Source: Candidatus Amunia macphersoniae
GTDB taxonomy: Bacteria > Chloroflexota > Dormibacteria > Aeolococcales > Aeolococcaceae
DNA: 51,249 nt
Reading direction: 5' to 3'
Assembly (NCBI GenBank): GCA_016464795.1
Contig: JAEKNN010000052.1
Location: 1-51,249, forward strand
Shown here in pieces: positions 17,175-25,855 of this stretch; position 1 is the stretch's first letter; each line of letters starts with the position of its first letter. The position numbers and the translations under genes were made by a program. The notes beneath the pieces were generated by a model. That model was not told the origin of the DNA, did no database searches, and saw only the letters and a list, made by a program, of their open reading frames with translations.

Positions 17175-18293
17175 TTAAGGCACCCGGACCGGCATGATGA
17201 TGCAGAGGTAGTCGTCGCGGCCGGAGGGGCGGATCACCCCGGGCTGCAATGAGCCATTGAAGCTCAGCTGCACCTCATCGGAGTCGAGCACGCTCAGCGC
17301 GTCGAGCACGTAGCGCGCGTTGAACGCGATCTGGACGTCGTCGCCGTTGACGCTGGCGCTCAGCGGCGCTTCGTCGTCGCCCACCTCCGCAGTCTGGGCC
17401 ACCAAGGTGAGCGTGTTCTCACCGACGCGCAGGCGCACCGGGTTGGCGGCGTCTCGGGCCAGCACTGAAGCGGTCTTCGCCTCGCGCAGCAGCGACGCGG
17501 TGGGCAGCTTGACCGTCGTCGAGGATTCTCCGGGGATCACCTGTGCGTAATTGGGGTAGTTGCCCTCGATCAGCCGCGACGAGATGTCGACGTCCTTGAG
17601 GTTGAAGAACACCTGGTTGCGCTGGTCGCTGAAGCTGATCGACACGGTTGGCCGGCTCGGGTTGACCGCCCGCGCCACCTCGCTGAGATGTCGCGAGGGC
17701 ACGATCACCGACCCGGTGAACGGCTTCTGGCCGCTGGACTGCACGTCAAGGGTCTTCACGGCCAGGCGGTGCCTGTCGGTGGCAGCCAGGGTCAGGCGAT
17801 CGCCCTCGACCGCGAACAGCACCCCAGTGAGCACCGGAGACGCCTCGTCTGCGCTGGCTGCCATGGCCGTCTGGGTCACGGCGTTGGCGAACACCGGAGC
17901 GTCGAGCTCGATGGCTGCGTCGGCGTCACGGGCCGGAAGCGGGGGAAACTCCACGGCATCGATGCCATGAAGGTTGGTGCGATGCACGCCACAGCTGAGG
18001 TGGAGCACCTGTGTGCTCGGCTCCAGCTCCATGGTGCACGGCGCCTCGGCAAGGGAGGCGACGTACTCGCTGATCAGGCGGGCCGGCACTGTGGTGCGGC
18101 CGTCGAGCTCCACCTCAGCGGGGACCGTCGCTGCGATCGCCAGATCCAGGTTGGTGGCGGTGACCCGGAGGCCGCCACTGGTGGTCTCGAGCAGCACATT
18201 GCCGAGCACCGGCAGTGTGGACCGCGGCGAGACGGCTCGGGAGACGAGCGAGAGTGCTGCACTGAGCGCGGAAGGGGAAACGGAGCACTTCAT
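17175..18293 (-). CDS. dnaN: DNA polymerase III beta subunit (sliding clamp)
   Basis: Ring-shaped clamp that tethers DNA polymerase III to DNA. The 372-residue protein starts MKCSVSPSALSAALSLVSRA and shows the family patterns STLPVLGNVLLE, GVLFAVEGDRLTLAATDRHRLAVK and, at the C-terminus, DDYLCIIMPVRVP. The open frame runs to 18401, but ATG 18293 matches the family start. No good ribosome site is seen close to it. dnaN follows dnaA on the minus strand after a 260-base gap that contains DnaA-box-like sequences. Confidence 0.95.
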   Translation of the reverse strand: MKCSVSPSALSAALSLVSRAVSPRSTLPVLGNVLLETTSGGLRVTATNLDLAIAATVPAEVELDGRTTVPARLISEYVASLAEAPCTMELEPSTQVLHLSCGVHRTNLHGIDAVEFPPLPARDADAAIELDAPVFANAVTQTAMAASADEASPVLTGVLFAVEGDRLTLAATDRHRLAVKTLDVQSSGQKPFTGSVIVPSRHLSEVARAVNPSRPTVSISFSDQRNQVFFNLKDVDISSRLIEGNYPNYAQVIPGESSTTVKLPTASLLREAKTASVLARDAANPVRLRVGENTLTLVAQTAEVGDDEAPLSASVNGDDVQIAFNARYVLDALSVLDSDEVQLSFNGSLQPGVIRPSGRDDYLCIIMPVRVP

Positions 18294-18553
18294 GCTGCGA
18301 AGAACCTCACGGGTGGCCTGGTTGTGCCCAGACACTCTTAAGAATGCGAGCAGAGTCTTTGAAACAGTCGTAGTAGATAGTGTCACCGGGATCGGGGACA
18401 ACCGGGAAGATCCCTGCTGTGGTCAGGGAGATGCCACCGCGCAAGCTGTGCACAACCTCGGTGATGTTCACTGGCTGTCCACAAGCGAGCCACGAGTCGG
18501 TAGTGACGCACAGGTTGCGCCGCAGATGTCCACACCCCTCTCCCGCGCGTTCA
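18294..18553. other. Candidate oriC: dnaA-dnaN intergenic region
   Basis: A 260-base gap without a gene. It holds three 9-mers close to the DnaA box TTATCCACA: CTGTCCACA (18475-18483), ATGTCCACA (18526-18534) and TGTGCACAA (18447-18455, box on the other strand). A relatively AT-rich stretch at about 18335-18385 could be the unwinding element. The dnaA-dnaN gap is the usual origin site in many bacteria. Perfect boxes occur instead upstream of dnaA (20047-20077), so the origin may be bipartite. A GC-skew calculation over the chromosome would decide. Confidence 0.5.
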
Positions 18554-19996
18554 TCATCGCTCGTGCAGGCGCCGGCGGATCTGACGCAGGTCACCCTGGA
18601 GGCGGGCGTCCTCGAGGACCAGGTCGGTGATCTTCTCGATGGCGTGCAGGGCCGTGGTGTGGTCACGGCCCCCGAACGCGGTGCCGATCACCGGAAGCGA
18701 GGACTCGGTCTCCTCGCGAATGATGTACATGGCCACCTGCCGGGGGAAGACGATGTGCTTGTCGCGCCTCTTGCCCTTCATCTCCTCGACCCCGATGTTG
18801 AAGTACGAGGCGACGGTCTCCTGGATCAGCTCGATGCTGACCGGGTTGCTATCCGCGACCGGGATGACGTCGCGGAGGATGGTCTGGGCGTTCTCGAGGG
18901 TCACCGGGCGGCCATTGATCGACGCATGGGCCAGAACCCGGATGAGCGCGCCCTCGAGCTCACGAATGTTCTTCTGGATCTTGTGCGCGATGAAACTGCA
19001 CACGTCCTCGGGGACCAGCGATCGGTGGGCGCCGAGCTTGGTGTTGAGGATGGCCAGGCGGGTCTCGAAGTCAGGTGGCTGGATGTCGGCCATCAGGCCA
19101 CCCTCGAAGCGGCTGCGCAGCCGGTCCTCCAGGGTGGGGATGTCCTTGGGCGGGCGGTCGCTGCTGACCACTATCTGCTTCTGGATCTCATGGAGGGCGT
19201 TGAAGGTGTGGAAGAACTCCTCCTGGGTGCGATCCTTGCCGGCCAAGAACTGGATGTCGTCGATGAGCAGCACGTCGACTGTGCGATAGCGCATCCGGAA
19301 GTCCGAGGTGCGGTTCTCCTGGATGGAGCCGATCATTTCGTTCATGAACTTCTCGGAGGTGATGTAGGCCACTTTGGGCGGCCGCCGGTGTCCCTCGCGA
19401 ACCGCATGGCCGATGGCGTGCATCAGATGGGTCTTGCCCAGTCCGACGCCGCCGTACAGGAAGAGCGGGTTGTACGCCTTTCCCGGAGCGTCGGCGACAG
19501 CGCGGCAGGCGGCATGCGCGAACCGGCTGCTGTTACCGACCACGAATGTCCCGAATGTGAAGTTGGGGTTCAGCCTCGTCGCGTTGCTGCCATCAGTGGC
19601 TGATTCTCCGACGATCCCGTAGATCGGCTCGGGCGCGTCCGCCAGCGGCGCCGGCTCGTCGGGAGGCGGCAGTGCCGCCGGGTCCACGGTGATCACCACC
19701 TCGCAGTCAGTGGAGAGCAGTCCGCTGAGAATCTCGCGGATCACCGCGAGATATCGCTCGGTGACCCAGTCACGCGCCAGTCGCGTCGGCACCCCGATGG
19801 TGAAGGTGCGCCCATCGCGGGCGACGAGAACAGCGTTGGCCAGCCATGTCTCGTAGCCGGGGCGGGCCAGCTGGAAGCGCAATTCCTCCTGTGCCACCTG
19901 CCAGATCTGCTGAGCGTCCGGCGCGGTCGTGGTACGAGGTTCGACCTCGCTCGGCGTGATCACATCGATATCGCGGGGAATGCCCGTCGCCGACAA
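18554..19996 (-). CDS. dnaA: Chromosomal replication initiator DnaA
   Basis: AAA+ ATPase that opens the replication origin. 480 residues: N-terminal domain I (IWQVAQEELRFQLARPGYETWL, here cited in parts IWQVAQEELR and PGYETWL), a Pro/Asp-rich linker about 105-140, and the ATPase with Walker A GGVGLGKT (182-189) and Walker B VLLIDDIQF (242-250). Domain IV carries the DNA-binding signature GGRDHTTALH (about 442-451). The open frame extends to 20251, but TTG 19996 is preceded by AGGGGAG with 5-base spacing and gives the normal length. Two strong DnaA boxes lie 50-80 bases upstream, suggesting autoregulation. Confidence 0.96.
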   Translation of the reverse strand: MSATGIPRDIDVITPSEVEPRTTTAPDAQQIWQVAQEELRFQLARPGYETWLANAVLVARDGRTFTIGVPTRLARDWVTERYLAVIREILSGLLSTDCEVVITVDPAALPPPDEPAPLADAPEPIYGIVGESATDGSNATRLNPNFTFGTFVVGNSSRFAHAACRAVADAPGKAYNPLFLYGGVGLGKTHLMHAIGHAVREGHRRPPKVAYITSEKFMNEMIGSIQENRTSDFRMRYRTVDVLLIDDIQFLAGKDRTQEEFFHTFNALHEIQKQIVVSSDRPPKDIPTLEDRLRSRFEGGLMADIQPPDFETRLAILNTKLGAHRSLVPEDVCSFIAHKIQKNIRELEGALIRVLAHASINGRPVTLENAQTILRDVIPVADSNPVSIELIQETVASYFNIGVEEMKGKRRDKHIVFPRQVAMYIIREETESSLPVIGTAFGGRDHTTALHAIEKITDLVLEDARLQGDLRQIRRRLHER

Positions 19997-20046
19997 ATCG
20001 TCTCCCCTGCGGTGGATTCCGGTCCTCAAAGATCCACGTGCCGCGC

Positions 20047-20077
20047 TTATCCACATGTTCTGCACAGCCGTGGATAA
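20047..20077. promoter_or_regulatory. Pair of consensus DnaA boxes upstream of dnaA
   Basis: TTATCCACA at 20047-20055 on the plus strand and TTATCCACG on the minus strand (20069-20077) face each other. They lie in the 320-base gap between the divergent dnaA and rpmH genes. Such boxes control dnaA expression or form part of the origin. The same gap contains a TATACT box at 20218-20223 that may be the -10 element of the rpmH operon. Nothing else was recognised in it. Confidence 0.75.
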
Positions 20078-20316
20078 CCCAGCCAACGCCGCACCGACCG
20101 GACTGAATGGAGGGCGATGGTGCGGCCCTCGTCGAGCATCGAGCAGTCTAGCAACGCGACAAGGGGGCCACAACGGATGCGCGGCGTCTTCGACGGCCGC
20201 CATCTCCGCGCCGCTGGTATACTCCGGCCGCCACTCCGACGACCGGAGCATGTCGCCACGTCCGGCGCGCTCATCTCCCTCCCGGTCGCCAAGTCCATTC
20301 CTGCGGAGCGACTGAC

Positions 20317-20463
20317 ATCAAGCGGACGTACCAGCCCAAGAAGAAGTACCGGCGCAAGACGCACGGATTCCGCATTCGCATGTCGACACCCGGTGGCCGC
20401 CAGGTGCTCAAGGCGCGTCGACTCAAGGGCCGCAAGCGCCTGACCCCCGCGCCTCCACGGTGA
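20317..20463 (+). CDS. rpmH: Ribosomal protein L34, apparent ATC start
   Basis: The 48-residue product matches L34 from its first residues ([17 protein letters not shown]) to the basic C-terminus ([15 protein letters not shown]), and sits at the conserved place before rnpA. At the position of the initiator Met the codon is ATC (20317-20319), placed 8 bases after a GGAG ribosome site (20305-20308). No ATG, GTG or TTG occurs in frame in the nearest codons upstream (back to about 20281). So either ATC is used as a rare start codon or the base is an error for ATG. rnpA begins at GTG 20460 inside the rpmH stop. Confidence 0.88.
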   Translation: MKRTYQPKKKYRRKTHGFRIRMSTPGGRQVLKARRLKGRKRLTPAPPR

Positions 20464-20855
20464 TTCGGCGGCATCGCCTGAGTGGGCGACGTCGCTTCGC
20501 CGCCGTCAGGACCGCAGGGTTTCGTGCCTCCTCGGGCAGCGTCCGATCTCAGCTGGCCGGCAACGGCCTCGACGTCGCACGTGTGGGGTTCGCGCTGGTT
20601 GGGCTGCGCTCTGCGGTGCGCCGCAACCTGCTGCGCCGCCGCCTGCGCGAGGCTGTCCGTCCCCTGCTCGGCGGGCTGGCCGGCTACGACGTGGTGCTCG
20701 TCGCCGGGATCGAGGCCCTGGAACTCCCCTTCTGCGCCCTCCGCGAGGCCGTGGAGAAGGCGACCAACCGCACAGTGGAGCGTTCCCGACGTGCTCCGGC
20801 GGGCTCCACAGCCGACAATGGACCGATGACGACGAGCGCGGGGCTGGGGCGATGA
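20460..20855 (+). CDS. rnpA: Ribonuclease P protein component
   Basis: Protein subunit that assists the RNase P RNA in maturing tRNA 5' ends. 131 residues, basic, with the N-terminal [16 protein letters not shown] and the RNA-binding RNR motif region [16 protein letters not shown]. The C-terminus (after about residue 105) is an extra low-complexity tail ([11 protein letters not shown]). The GTG start overlaps the rpmH stop and the stop overlaps the yidD start, so the unit is tightly coupled. Confidence 0.92.
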   Translation: MIRRHRLSGRRRFAAVRTAGFRASSGSVRSQLAGNGLDVARVGFALVGLRSAVRRNLLRRRLREAVRPLLGGLAGYDVVLVAGIEALELPFCALREAVEKATNRTVERSRRAPAGSTADNGPMTTSAGLGR

Positions 20856-21133
20856 CTCGCTTCAGCCTGCTGCTAATCCGCGTGTACAGGATGAGCCTGG
20901 GGCCATTCTTCGGCCTGATGAGCAGTTGCCGGTACGAGCCCACCTGCTCGCAGTACGGCTACGAGGCCATCGAGCGGTTCGGCTGGCGGCGCGGCTGGTG
21001 GCTGGCCCTGCGGCGTATCGGCCGCTGTCATCCCTTCCATGAGGGTGGTTTCGACGCGGTGCCCGAGCAGTACGCCAACTGGCGCGAGACGCGACGCCAA
21101 AAGCGTGCCGTGCTGTCGGAGGGGCACGTCTGA
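20852..21133 (+). CDS. yidD: Membrane protein insertion efficiency factor YidD
   Basis: Small (93-residue) peripheral membrane protein that aids insertion by YidC. The family hallmark is clear: the amphipathic N-terminus LLIRVYRMSLGPFFG followed by CRYEPTCSQYGYEAI and then RRIGRCHPFHEGGFDAVP. It sits in the conserved rpmH-rnpA-yidD-yidC order. Its stop overlaps the yidC start by one base. Confidence 0.95.
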   Translation: MTRFSLLLIRVYRMSLGPFFGLMSSCRYEPTCSQYGYEAIERFGWRRGWWLALRRIGRCHPFHEGGFDAVPEQYANWRETRRQKRAVLSEGHV

Positions 21134-22203
21134 TGCTCGCCATCTCCCCTCTCGACGCCCTGGGAGTCCCGTTCCAGATCTGCCTGGAGTTCTTCACCAA
21201 CGTCTTCAAGAACATCGGGCCTCTCAACACCATCGGAGCCTTCGGCCTGGCGGTCATCGTCACCACGATCATCATCCGCGGGGGGCTGTTCCCCATCTTC
21301 GGCTGGCAGCTGCGCACCAGCCGGCGCATCCAGTCCGAGCAGCGGCTGATCGCGCCCCAACTCGCTGAGCTGCGCAAGAAGTACAAGAAGGAACCCCAGA
21401 AGCTCAGCGAGGAGATGAAGAAGCTCTACGCCGAGCACCAGGTCTCGCCCTTCAGCAGCCTCTCCGGGTGCCTGCCGGCGCTGGTGCAGATGCCGGTGCT
21501 GATCGGCCTCTACCGCGGCATCAGCGCGGCCACGACCAATCTCCACTCGGGGCTCGGGTTTCTCTGGGTGAAGAACGTCTCGGAGTCGGGGCTCGCGCAG
21601 TGTTGCAACGTGGCCGGGAAGACTGATTACCTGCAGCTGCTCGTCCATCCGGCGGTGCTGATCCTGCCCCTGCTCGCCGCCGTGCTGACGTTCGCTCAGT
21701 CGCGAATGATGATGCCGCCCCCACGCCCGGACATGACCGACCAGGAACGGACCATGGGCAACGTCACCAAGCAGATGTCGGTCATCTTTCCGGTGATCAT
21801 TCTCTTTTTGAGCCTCAACTTCCCCCAGGGTCTGGCCCTGTACTGGGTCACCGGCACCCTGTTCATGGTCATCCAGCAGTACCACCTGGTGGGCTGGGGA
21901 TCGCTCACGGTGCCCAGCTGGCTTCCCGGAGCCCAGCGCACCACCTCATTGTCGTATCCGAAGCCACCGCCCGCCGCCAACAAGACCGCCAGCAACACCA
22001 CCCCTGCCACGACCACCACTCCGTCCTCCCGGACCACCGCTGCCAAGCCGAGACTCGGGCCCGACGGCAACGGGCGCAAGCCCTCGAGCAATGGCAGGCC
22101 GACGGTGCCAGGCGAGCCGGGGACCGCCAGGGTGATCGCTGGTGCTGTCAACGTGCCCCCGGCACGCCCTCCCAAGAGACGCAGCAACAAACGGCGTCGC
22201 TAG
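21133..22203 (+). CDS. yidC: Membrane protein insertase YidC
   Basis: Inserts proteins into the cytoplasmic membrane. The 356-residue protein lacks the large periplasmic domain of Gram-negative YidC. It has an N-terminal helix, then a helix with the conserved Arg region (VIVTTIIIRGGLFPIFGWQL in part), a charged cytoplasmic loop (LIAPQLAELRKKYKKEPQKL), and C-terminal helices including SLNFPQGLALYWVTG. The tail (about 275-356) is Thr/Pro/Lys-rich and ends in a very basic KRRSNKRRR, as in proteins that bind ribosomes. No lipobox is present. Confidence 0.94.
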   Translation: MLAISPLDALGVPFQICLEFFTNVFKNIGPLNTIGAFGLAVIVTTIIIRGGLFPIFGWQLRTSRRIQSEQRLIAPQLAELRKKYKKEPQKLSEEMKKLYAEHQVSPFSSLSGCLPALVQMPVLIGLYRGISAATTNLHSGLGFLWVKNVSESGLAQCCNVAGKTDYLQLLVHPAVLILPLLAAVLTFAQSRMMMPPPRPDMTDQERTMGNVTKQMSVIFPVIILFLSLNFPQGLALYWVTGTLFMVIQQYHLVGWGSLTVPSWLPGAQRTTSLSYPKPPPAANKTASNTTPATTTTPSSRTTAAKPRLGPDGNGRKPSSNGRPTVPGEPGTARVIAGAVNVPPARPPKRRSNKRRR

Positions 22204-22231
22204 ACCGCGCCAGCGACGGCGAGGAGATGAT

Positions 22232-22981
22232 GTGACCGAGACAGAGCAACCGACCCAAGCGGGCCAGGCCGCCGCGCCGAGCGCCGAAGGCGCCGGTGCC
22301 ACAGTCGACGAGGCGACCTCGCAGGCGGTGGCACGGCTGGGCGCCACCCGCGACGAGGTGGTCGTGGAGGTCCTGTCCCGTGGCGGAGCACGGCCCGTCC
22401 CCGGCGAGTACCTCACCTCGACCCAGGCCCGGGTGCGGGTCAGCCTCATCGACCAGCACACCGCCCGCGGCCGCCAGCTTCTTGCCGGCCTGCTCGAGAA
22501 GATGGAGATCCCGGCCCGCGTCTCGGTGCGACGCGGAACCAGCCCTCGCGCCGGCGAGACCGAGGCACCGATGATCCTCGAGGTGTCAGGGGATGATCTC
22601 GGTCTGCTGATCGGATGGCGGGGCGAGACCCTCCGCGCCCTGCAGACAACCCTCAACCTGATGATGGGTGATGAGGAGGCCGAGGGCATCAGCCGCAGGC
22701 TGATCCTCGATGTGGAACGCTACCGCGCTCGTCGCGAAGAGCAGGTGCGCGAGCTCGCCCAGCGACTCGCCGACCGGGTCAAGGCGAGCGGCGAGCGCTA
22801 CACGCTCGACCCGATGCACGCCTACGAGCGGCGCATCATCCACCTCACCCTTCAGGACGATCCCGGGGTCAGAACCGAGAGCAGCGGCCAGGAGCCGGCC
22901 CGCCGGGTGGTCATCCATCCCACGGGCCCTGCCCAGGGTGGGCCCACCGCCCGGCCGGATCGAGGTCGCGGGCGCTGGTGA
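22232..22981 (+). CDS. jag: Jag/KhpB-type RNA-binding protein (KH + R3H)
   Basis: About 249 residues. An N-terminal Jag-like segment (ATSQAVARLGATRDEVVVEVL) is followed by a KH domain (LEVSGDDLGLLIGWRGETLR) and an R3H domain with the Arg-x3-His element in YERRIIHLTL. KhpB/Jag binds RNA and affects cell division and envelope synthesis in Gram-positive bacteria. GTG 22232 follows GAGGAG. An upstream frame to 22142 would overlap yidC. The stop overlaps the start of the M16 peptidase gene. Confidence 0.9.
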   Translation: MTETEQPTQAGQAAAPSAEGAGATVDEATSQAVARLGATRDEVVVEVLSRGGARPVPGEYLTSTQARVRVSLIDQHTARGRQLLAGLLEKMEIPARVSVRRGTSPRAGETEAPMILEVSGDDLGLLIGWRGETLRALQTTLNLMMGDEEAEGISRRLILDVERYRARREEQVRELAQRLADRVKASGERYTLDPMHAYERRIIHLTLQDDPGVRTESSGQEPARRVVIHPTGPAQGGPTARPDRGRGRW

Positions 22982-24267
22982 TCGCGGCCGCTGATCGCGG
23001 CCACGTGCGGACAGTGTTCGACGGCGGGGTCAGGCTGCTGGCCGCACCGATGCGCGAGCGCGCCTCGGTCAGCATCGCCTTCATGTTCGGCACCGGCTCG
23101 CGGGTTGAGAGCGCGCAGGACTGCGGACTCGCCCACTTCATCGAGCACATGGTCTTCAAGGGCGGGGAGCGCTATCCCACGGCGCGACTGATCAGCCAGG
23201 CGGTGGAGGGTGTCGGCGGCGCGCTCAACGCGTCCACCGACCGCGAGGCCACCATCTTCTGGGCCAAGGTGCCGGCCGGCCGGCTGGACGTCGCCGTCGA
23301 TGTCCTCAGCGACATGCTCTTCACCCCGCGGCTGCTCGACGATGACGTGGAGCGCGAGCGCCAGGTGGTGATCGAGGAGCTGCGGATGTATGAGGACAGT
23401 CCCCAGGACCACGTGCAGACGCTGTTCGACGTGGTGATGTGGCCCGACCACCCGCTCGGTTGGGACGTCGCCGGCACAGAGGCAACTGTGCGTTCATTCG
23501 GCGCAGCCGACTGCCGGCAGCACCTCGACCGCCATTACCGCCGTGACGACCTGGTGATCTCGGTGGCCGGAGCCCTCGATCCGGACCAGGTGGGCACGCT
23601 CGTCGCTGCCTCGCTCGATCGCTGGGACCAGCGGCGCACCACCACCGTCAAGGCACTCGCCGCGACGCCGCCCACCGGCGGAGCCCTGAGCCTGGTCGAC
23701 CGGCGTACCGGCCAGGCCAACATCATCCTGGGCGCCCGCGCACCGTCGTACCGTGACCCGCGCCGCTTCGCAGCTGACATCCTCAACGTGATCCTCGGCG
23801 AGGGGATGTCGAGCAGGCTGTTCCTGGAGCTGCGCGAGGAGCAGGGCTTGGCCTACGACGTCCACTCGTTCCTCACCCGCGTTGCCGACAGCGGGGCGCT
23901 GGCCATCTCGCTCGGCTGCGAGCCCAAGCGAGCCCTGGTGGCGATGCGGGCCGCGATTGCGGAGCTGCGCCGGCTGGCTGAGGAGGCCGTCCCCGGTGCG
24001 GAGCTGGAGCGGGCCAAGGAGTACGCGCGTGGCCACCTCGAGGTACAGCTGGAGAGCACCTCGGCGCTGTGCAACCACCTCGGCCAGCAGGAGCTGCTCA
24101 CCGGGGAGATCCTCTCGACTGCCGACATCGCCGAGCGGCTGGTCGCGGTCGACGCGGAGGCGCTGCGCTCGCTGGCGGCCGAGATCCTCGACAGCGGCCT
24201 TCGCGCCGCGGTGATCGGCCCCTTCCGCAAGCCAGAGCCTTTCCTCGAGGTGCTCACCGCCCGCTGA
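22978..24267 (+). CDS. M16-family zinc metallopeptidase
   Basis: Insulinase/processing-peptidase-like protein of 429 residues. The inverted zinc motif HxxEH is present as HFIEH (His53, Glu56, His57), with a downstream [10 protein letters not shown] supplying the likely third ligand. The C-terminal half has the second peptidase-like domain ([17 protein letters not shown]). It is predicted to be cytoplasmic, since no signal peptide is seen. M16 proteins at this position in other bacteria are often annotated as zinc proteases of unknown substrate. The GTG start overlaps the jag stop. Confidence 0.9.
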   Translation: MIAAADRGHVRTVFDGGVRLLAAPMRERASVSIAFMFGTGSRVESAQDCGLAHFIEHMVFKGGERYPTARLISQAVEGVGGALNASTDREATIFWAKVPAGRLDVAVDVLSDMLFTPRLLDDDVERERQVVIEELRMYEDSPQDHVQTLFDVVMWPDHPLGWDVAGTEATVRSFGAADCRQHLDRHYRRDDLVISVAGALDPDQVGTLVAASLDRWDQRRTTTVKALAATPPTGGALSLVDRRTGQANIILGARAPSYRDPRRFAADILNVILGEGMSSRLFLELREEQGLAYDVHSFLTRVADSGALAISLGCEPKRALVAMRAAIAELRRLAEEAVPGAELERAKEYARGHLEVQLESTSALCNHLGQQELLTGEILSTADIAERLVAVDAEALRSLAAEILDSGLRAAVIGPFRKPEPFLEVLTAR

Positions 24268-24329
24268 CGGCGCCCTCGTCGCATTCGGATATGGTGGCCG
24301 TCGCGTCCACCGGCACAGAAGAGATCACC

Positions 24330-24791
24330 ATGCAGTCAGAGCGCACCCTGGTGCTGATCAAGCCCGATGCCGTGCAGCGCGGCCAGATCGGCGAGATCGT
24401 CGCCAGGTTCGAACGCCGCGGCCTCCATCCGGTGGCGATCAAGCTGATGCAGGTCAGCGTCGACATCGCACAGCGCCACTACGCCGAGCACCGCGAGAGG
24501 CCGTTCTTCGGCAGCCTTGTCGAGTTCATCACCTCGTCGCCGGTGCTGGCGATGGTGTGGGAGGGACCCGGAGCCGTGGCCATGGTGCGAGGAATGATGG
24601 GTGCCACCAATCCGGCGAGCTCGGCACCCGGCACCATCCGTGGCGACCTCGCCATCAGCCTGGCCATGAACGTGGTGCACGGCAGCGACTCCCCGCAGAG
24701 TGCACGGCGCGAGGTGGCGCTCTTCTTCGCGGACGACGAGCTGGTGGAATGGAAGAGCGCAGGCGCCGCCTGGGTGCTCAGCGAGAGCTGA
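24330..24791 (+). CDS. ndk: Nucleoside diphosphate kinase
   Basis: Transfers the gamma-phosphate from ATP to nucleoside diphosphates through a phosphohistidine. 153 residues: [14 protein letters not shown] at the N-terminus, active-site His117 in NVVHGSDS, and [18 protein letters not shown] in the middle. ATG 24330 follows AGAAGAGA. The longer upstream frame is not needed. A TATGGT box at 24289-24294 may be its own -10 element. It ends 38 bases before the convergent signal-peptidase gene. Confidence 0.95.
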   Translation: MQSERTLVLIKPDAVQRGQIGEIVARFERRGLHPVAIKLMQVSVDIAQRHYAEHRERPFFGSLVEFITSSPVLAMVWEGPGAVAMVRGMMGATNPASSAPGTIRGDLAISLAMNVVHGSDSPQSARREVALFFADDELVEWKSAGAAWVLSES

Positions 24792-24829
24792 CAGCGCTCA
24801 GGGGCCTCGATCACGGCGCGCTCGGGCTG

Positions 24830-25624
24830 TCAGCTCCTCCGGACGCGGCGCCGTCGCCGCCAGGACAGCACCCCCGAGCAGGGCAGGGCCACCACCAGCG
24901 CCGGGGCCATGGGGATCTCCACCGAGGCTGCGGCGTCGGGCAGCAGGGTTGGTCCGGCCCCGAAACCGAAGTGTGCAAAGGGCAGGATCCGTACGAAAGC
25001 CTTGGCCAGGATGCTCTTTCGCTGCACCAGGCCGAAGCTGCGCGAGTCGCTGGAGAAGTTGCGGTTGTCGCCCATCACGAAGTACTCCCCCGACGGGATG
25101 GTCATCGGCTGGGGTACCGTCGACGCGATCCCGTTGGCCTGGCAGCAGAAGGTCATGGTGTCCCATCTCTGGGGCAGGTAGGGCTCTCGCACCACCTGCC
25201 AGTTGCCCTTGCCCCCAGGCTTGATGAGCACCGCGGTGGGACTTCGGTTGCCGTCGATCTCGAGGGTGTCTCCAGGCACTCCGACCACCCGCTTGATGAA
25301 GTCCTTGGTCGGGTCGCTGGGCGGGATCAGGACCACGATGTCGCCGCGCTGCGGATCGCCGAAGTAGTACGAGACCTTGCTGGCGAGGAGAAGGTCATTG
25401 TTCTGCAGAGTGCCCACCATGCTGTCGCCGTCCACGCGCACCGTCTGAAGGGCGCTCCAGATGGCGATGTACAGGACCACGGCGATGATCAGGACCTCGA
25501 GGACGTCGCGCACCAGACCGTGGGTACGGCGCCGCCGCCCACGCAACGGCTCGTCTACCGTCTCAGCCGAACGCTGATCGTCGCGGCGTGACCGGGCGAG
25601 GGGGTCAGCGGAAATTGGCGGCAC
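24830..25624 (-). CDS. lepB: Signal peptidase I
   Basis: Cleaves signal peptides of secreted proteins outside the membrane. 264 residues: basic cytoplasmic N-terminus, membrane helix about 40-60 (LEVLIIAVVLYIAIWSALQ), catalytic Ser68 in GDSM, catalytic Lys111 in KDFIKRVVGVPGD and the box E motif GDNRNFSSDSRSFG. A second hydrophobic helix near the C-terminus (APALVVALPCSGVLSW) with a basic tail is an actinobacterial/Chloroflexi-like feature. The GTG start at 25624 lies only 8 bases after a perfect TATAAT box, so the transcript is probably leaderless. Confidence 0.93.
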   Translation of the reverse strand: MPPISADPLARSRRDDQRSAETVDEPLRGRRRRTHGLVRDVLEVLIIAVVLYIAIWSALQTVRVDGDSMVGTLQNNDLLLASKVSYYFGDPQRGDIVVLIPPSDPTKDFIKRVVGVPGDTLEIDGNRSPTAVLIKPGGKGNWQVVREPYLPQRWDTMTFCCQANGIASTVPQPMTIPSGEYFVMGDNRNFSSDSRSFGLVQRKSILAKAFVRILPFAHFGFGAGPTLLPDAAASVEIPMAPALVVALPCSGVLSWRRRRRVRRS

Positions 25625-25632
25625 GCGGCGTG

Positions 25633-25638
25633 ATTATA
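25633..25638 (-). promoter_or_regulatory. -10 element (TATAAT) of lepB, leaderless
   Basis: TATAAT on the minus strand ends 8 bases before the GTG start of lepB, so transcription would begin at or next to the start codon. No ribosome site exists between them and no clear -35 element is seen. Confidence 0.6.
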
Positions 25639-25746
25639 CGGACGAGGGCATTTCCAACCCGGAACTGAATGGCAACCATCGGGCATCGCCGCGACCAGTT
25701 GATGATCTGCCGCGGTGATGCAGCCGTATCGAGTACCACACCCTGA

Positions 25747-25761
25747 CCCAACCGGGTTGGG
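25747..25761. promoter_or_regulatory. 15-bp perfect palindrome upstream of the ferritin-like genes
   Basis: CCCAACCGGGTTGGG (7-bp arms around one G) lies in the 231-base divergent gap between lepB and the ferritin-like gene at 25856, about 95 bases before that start. It may be a repressor site. A CGTATAG box lies downstream at about 25811-25817. The rest of the gap shows nothing else clear. Confidence 0.35.
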
Positions 25762-25855
25762 CACGACATCCAGTCGGCAGCCCTGCCGAGCACGAACCCG
25801 AGCGCGGTCCGTATAGAGCACCCATCCTGTCGGCAGATCAAGTGAGGAGTTCCTC

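Noticed and set aside
19997..20251. N-terminal extension of DnaA
   Set aside because: It covers the DnaA boxes and has no family likeness; the TTG with AGGGGAG fits the family N-terminus.
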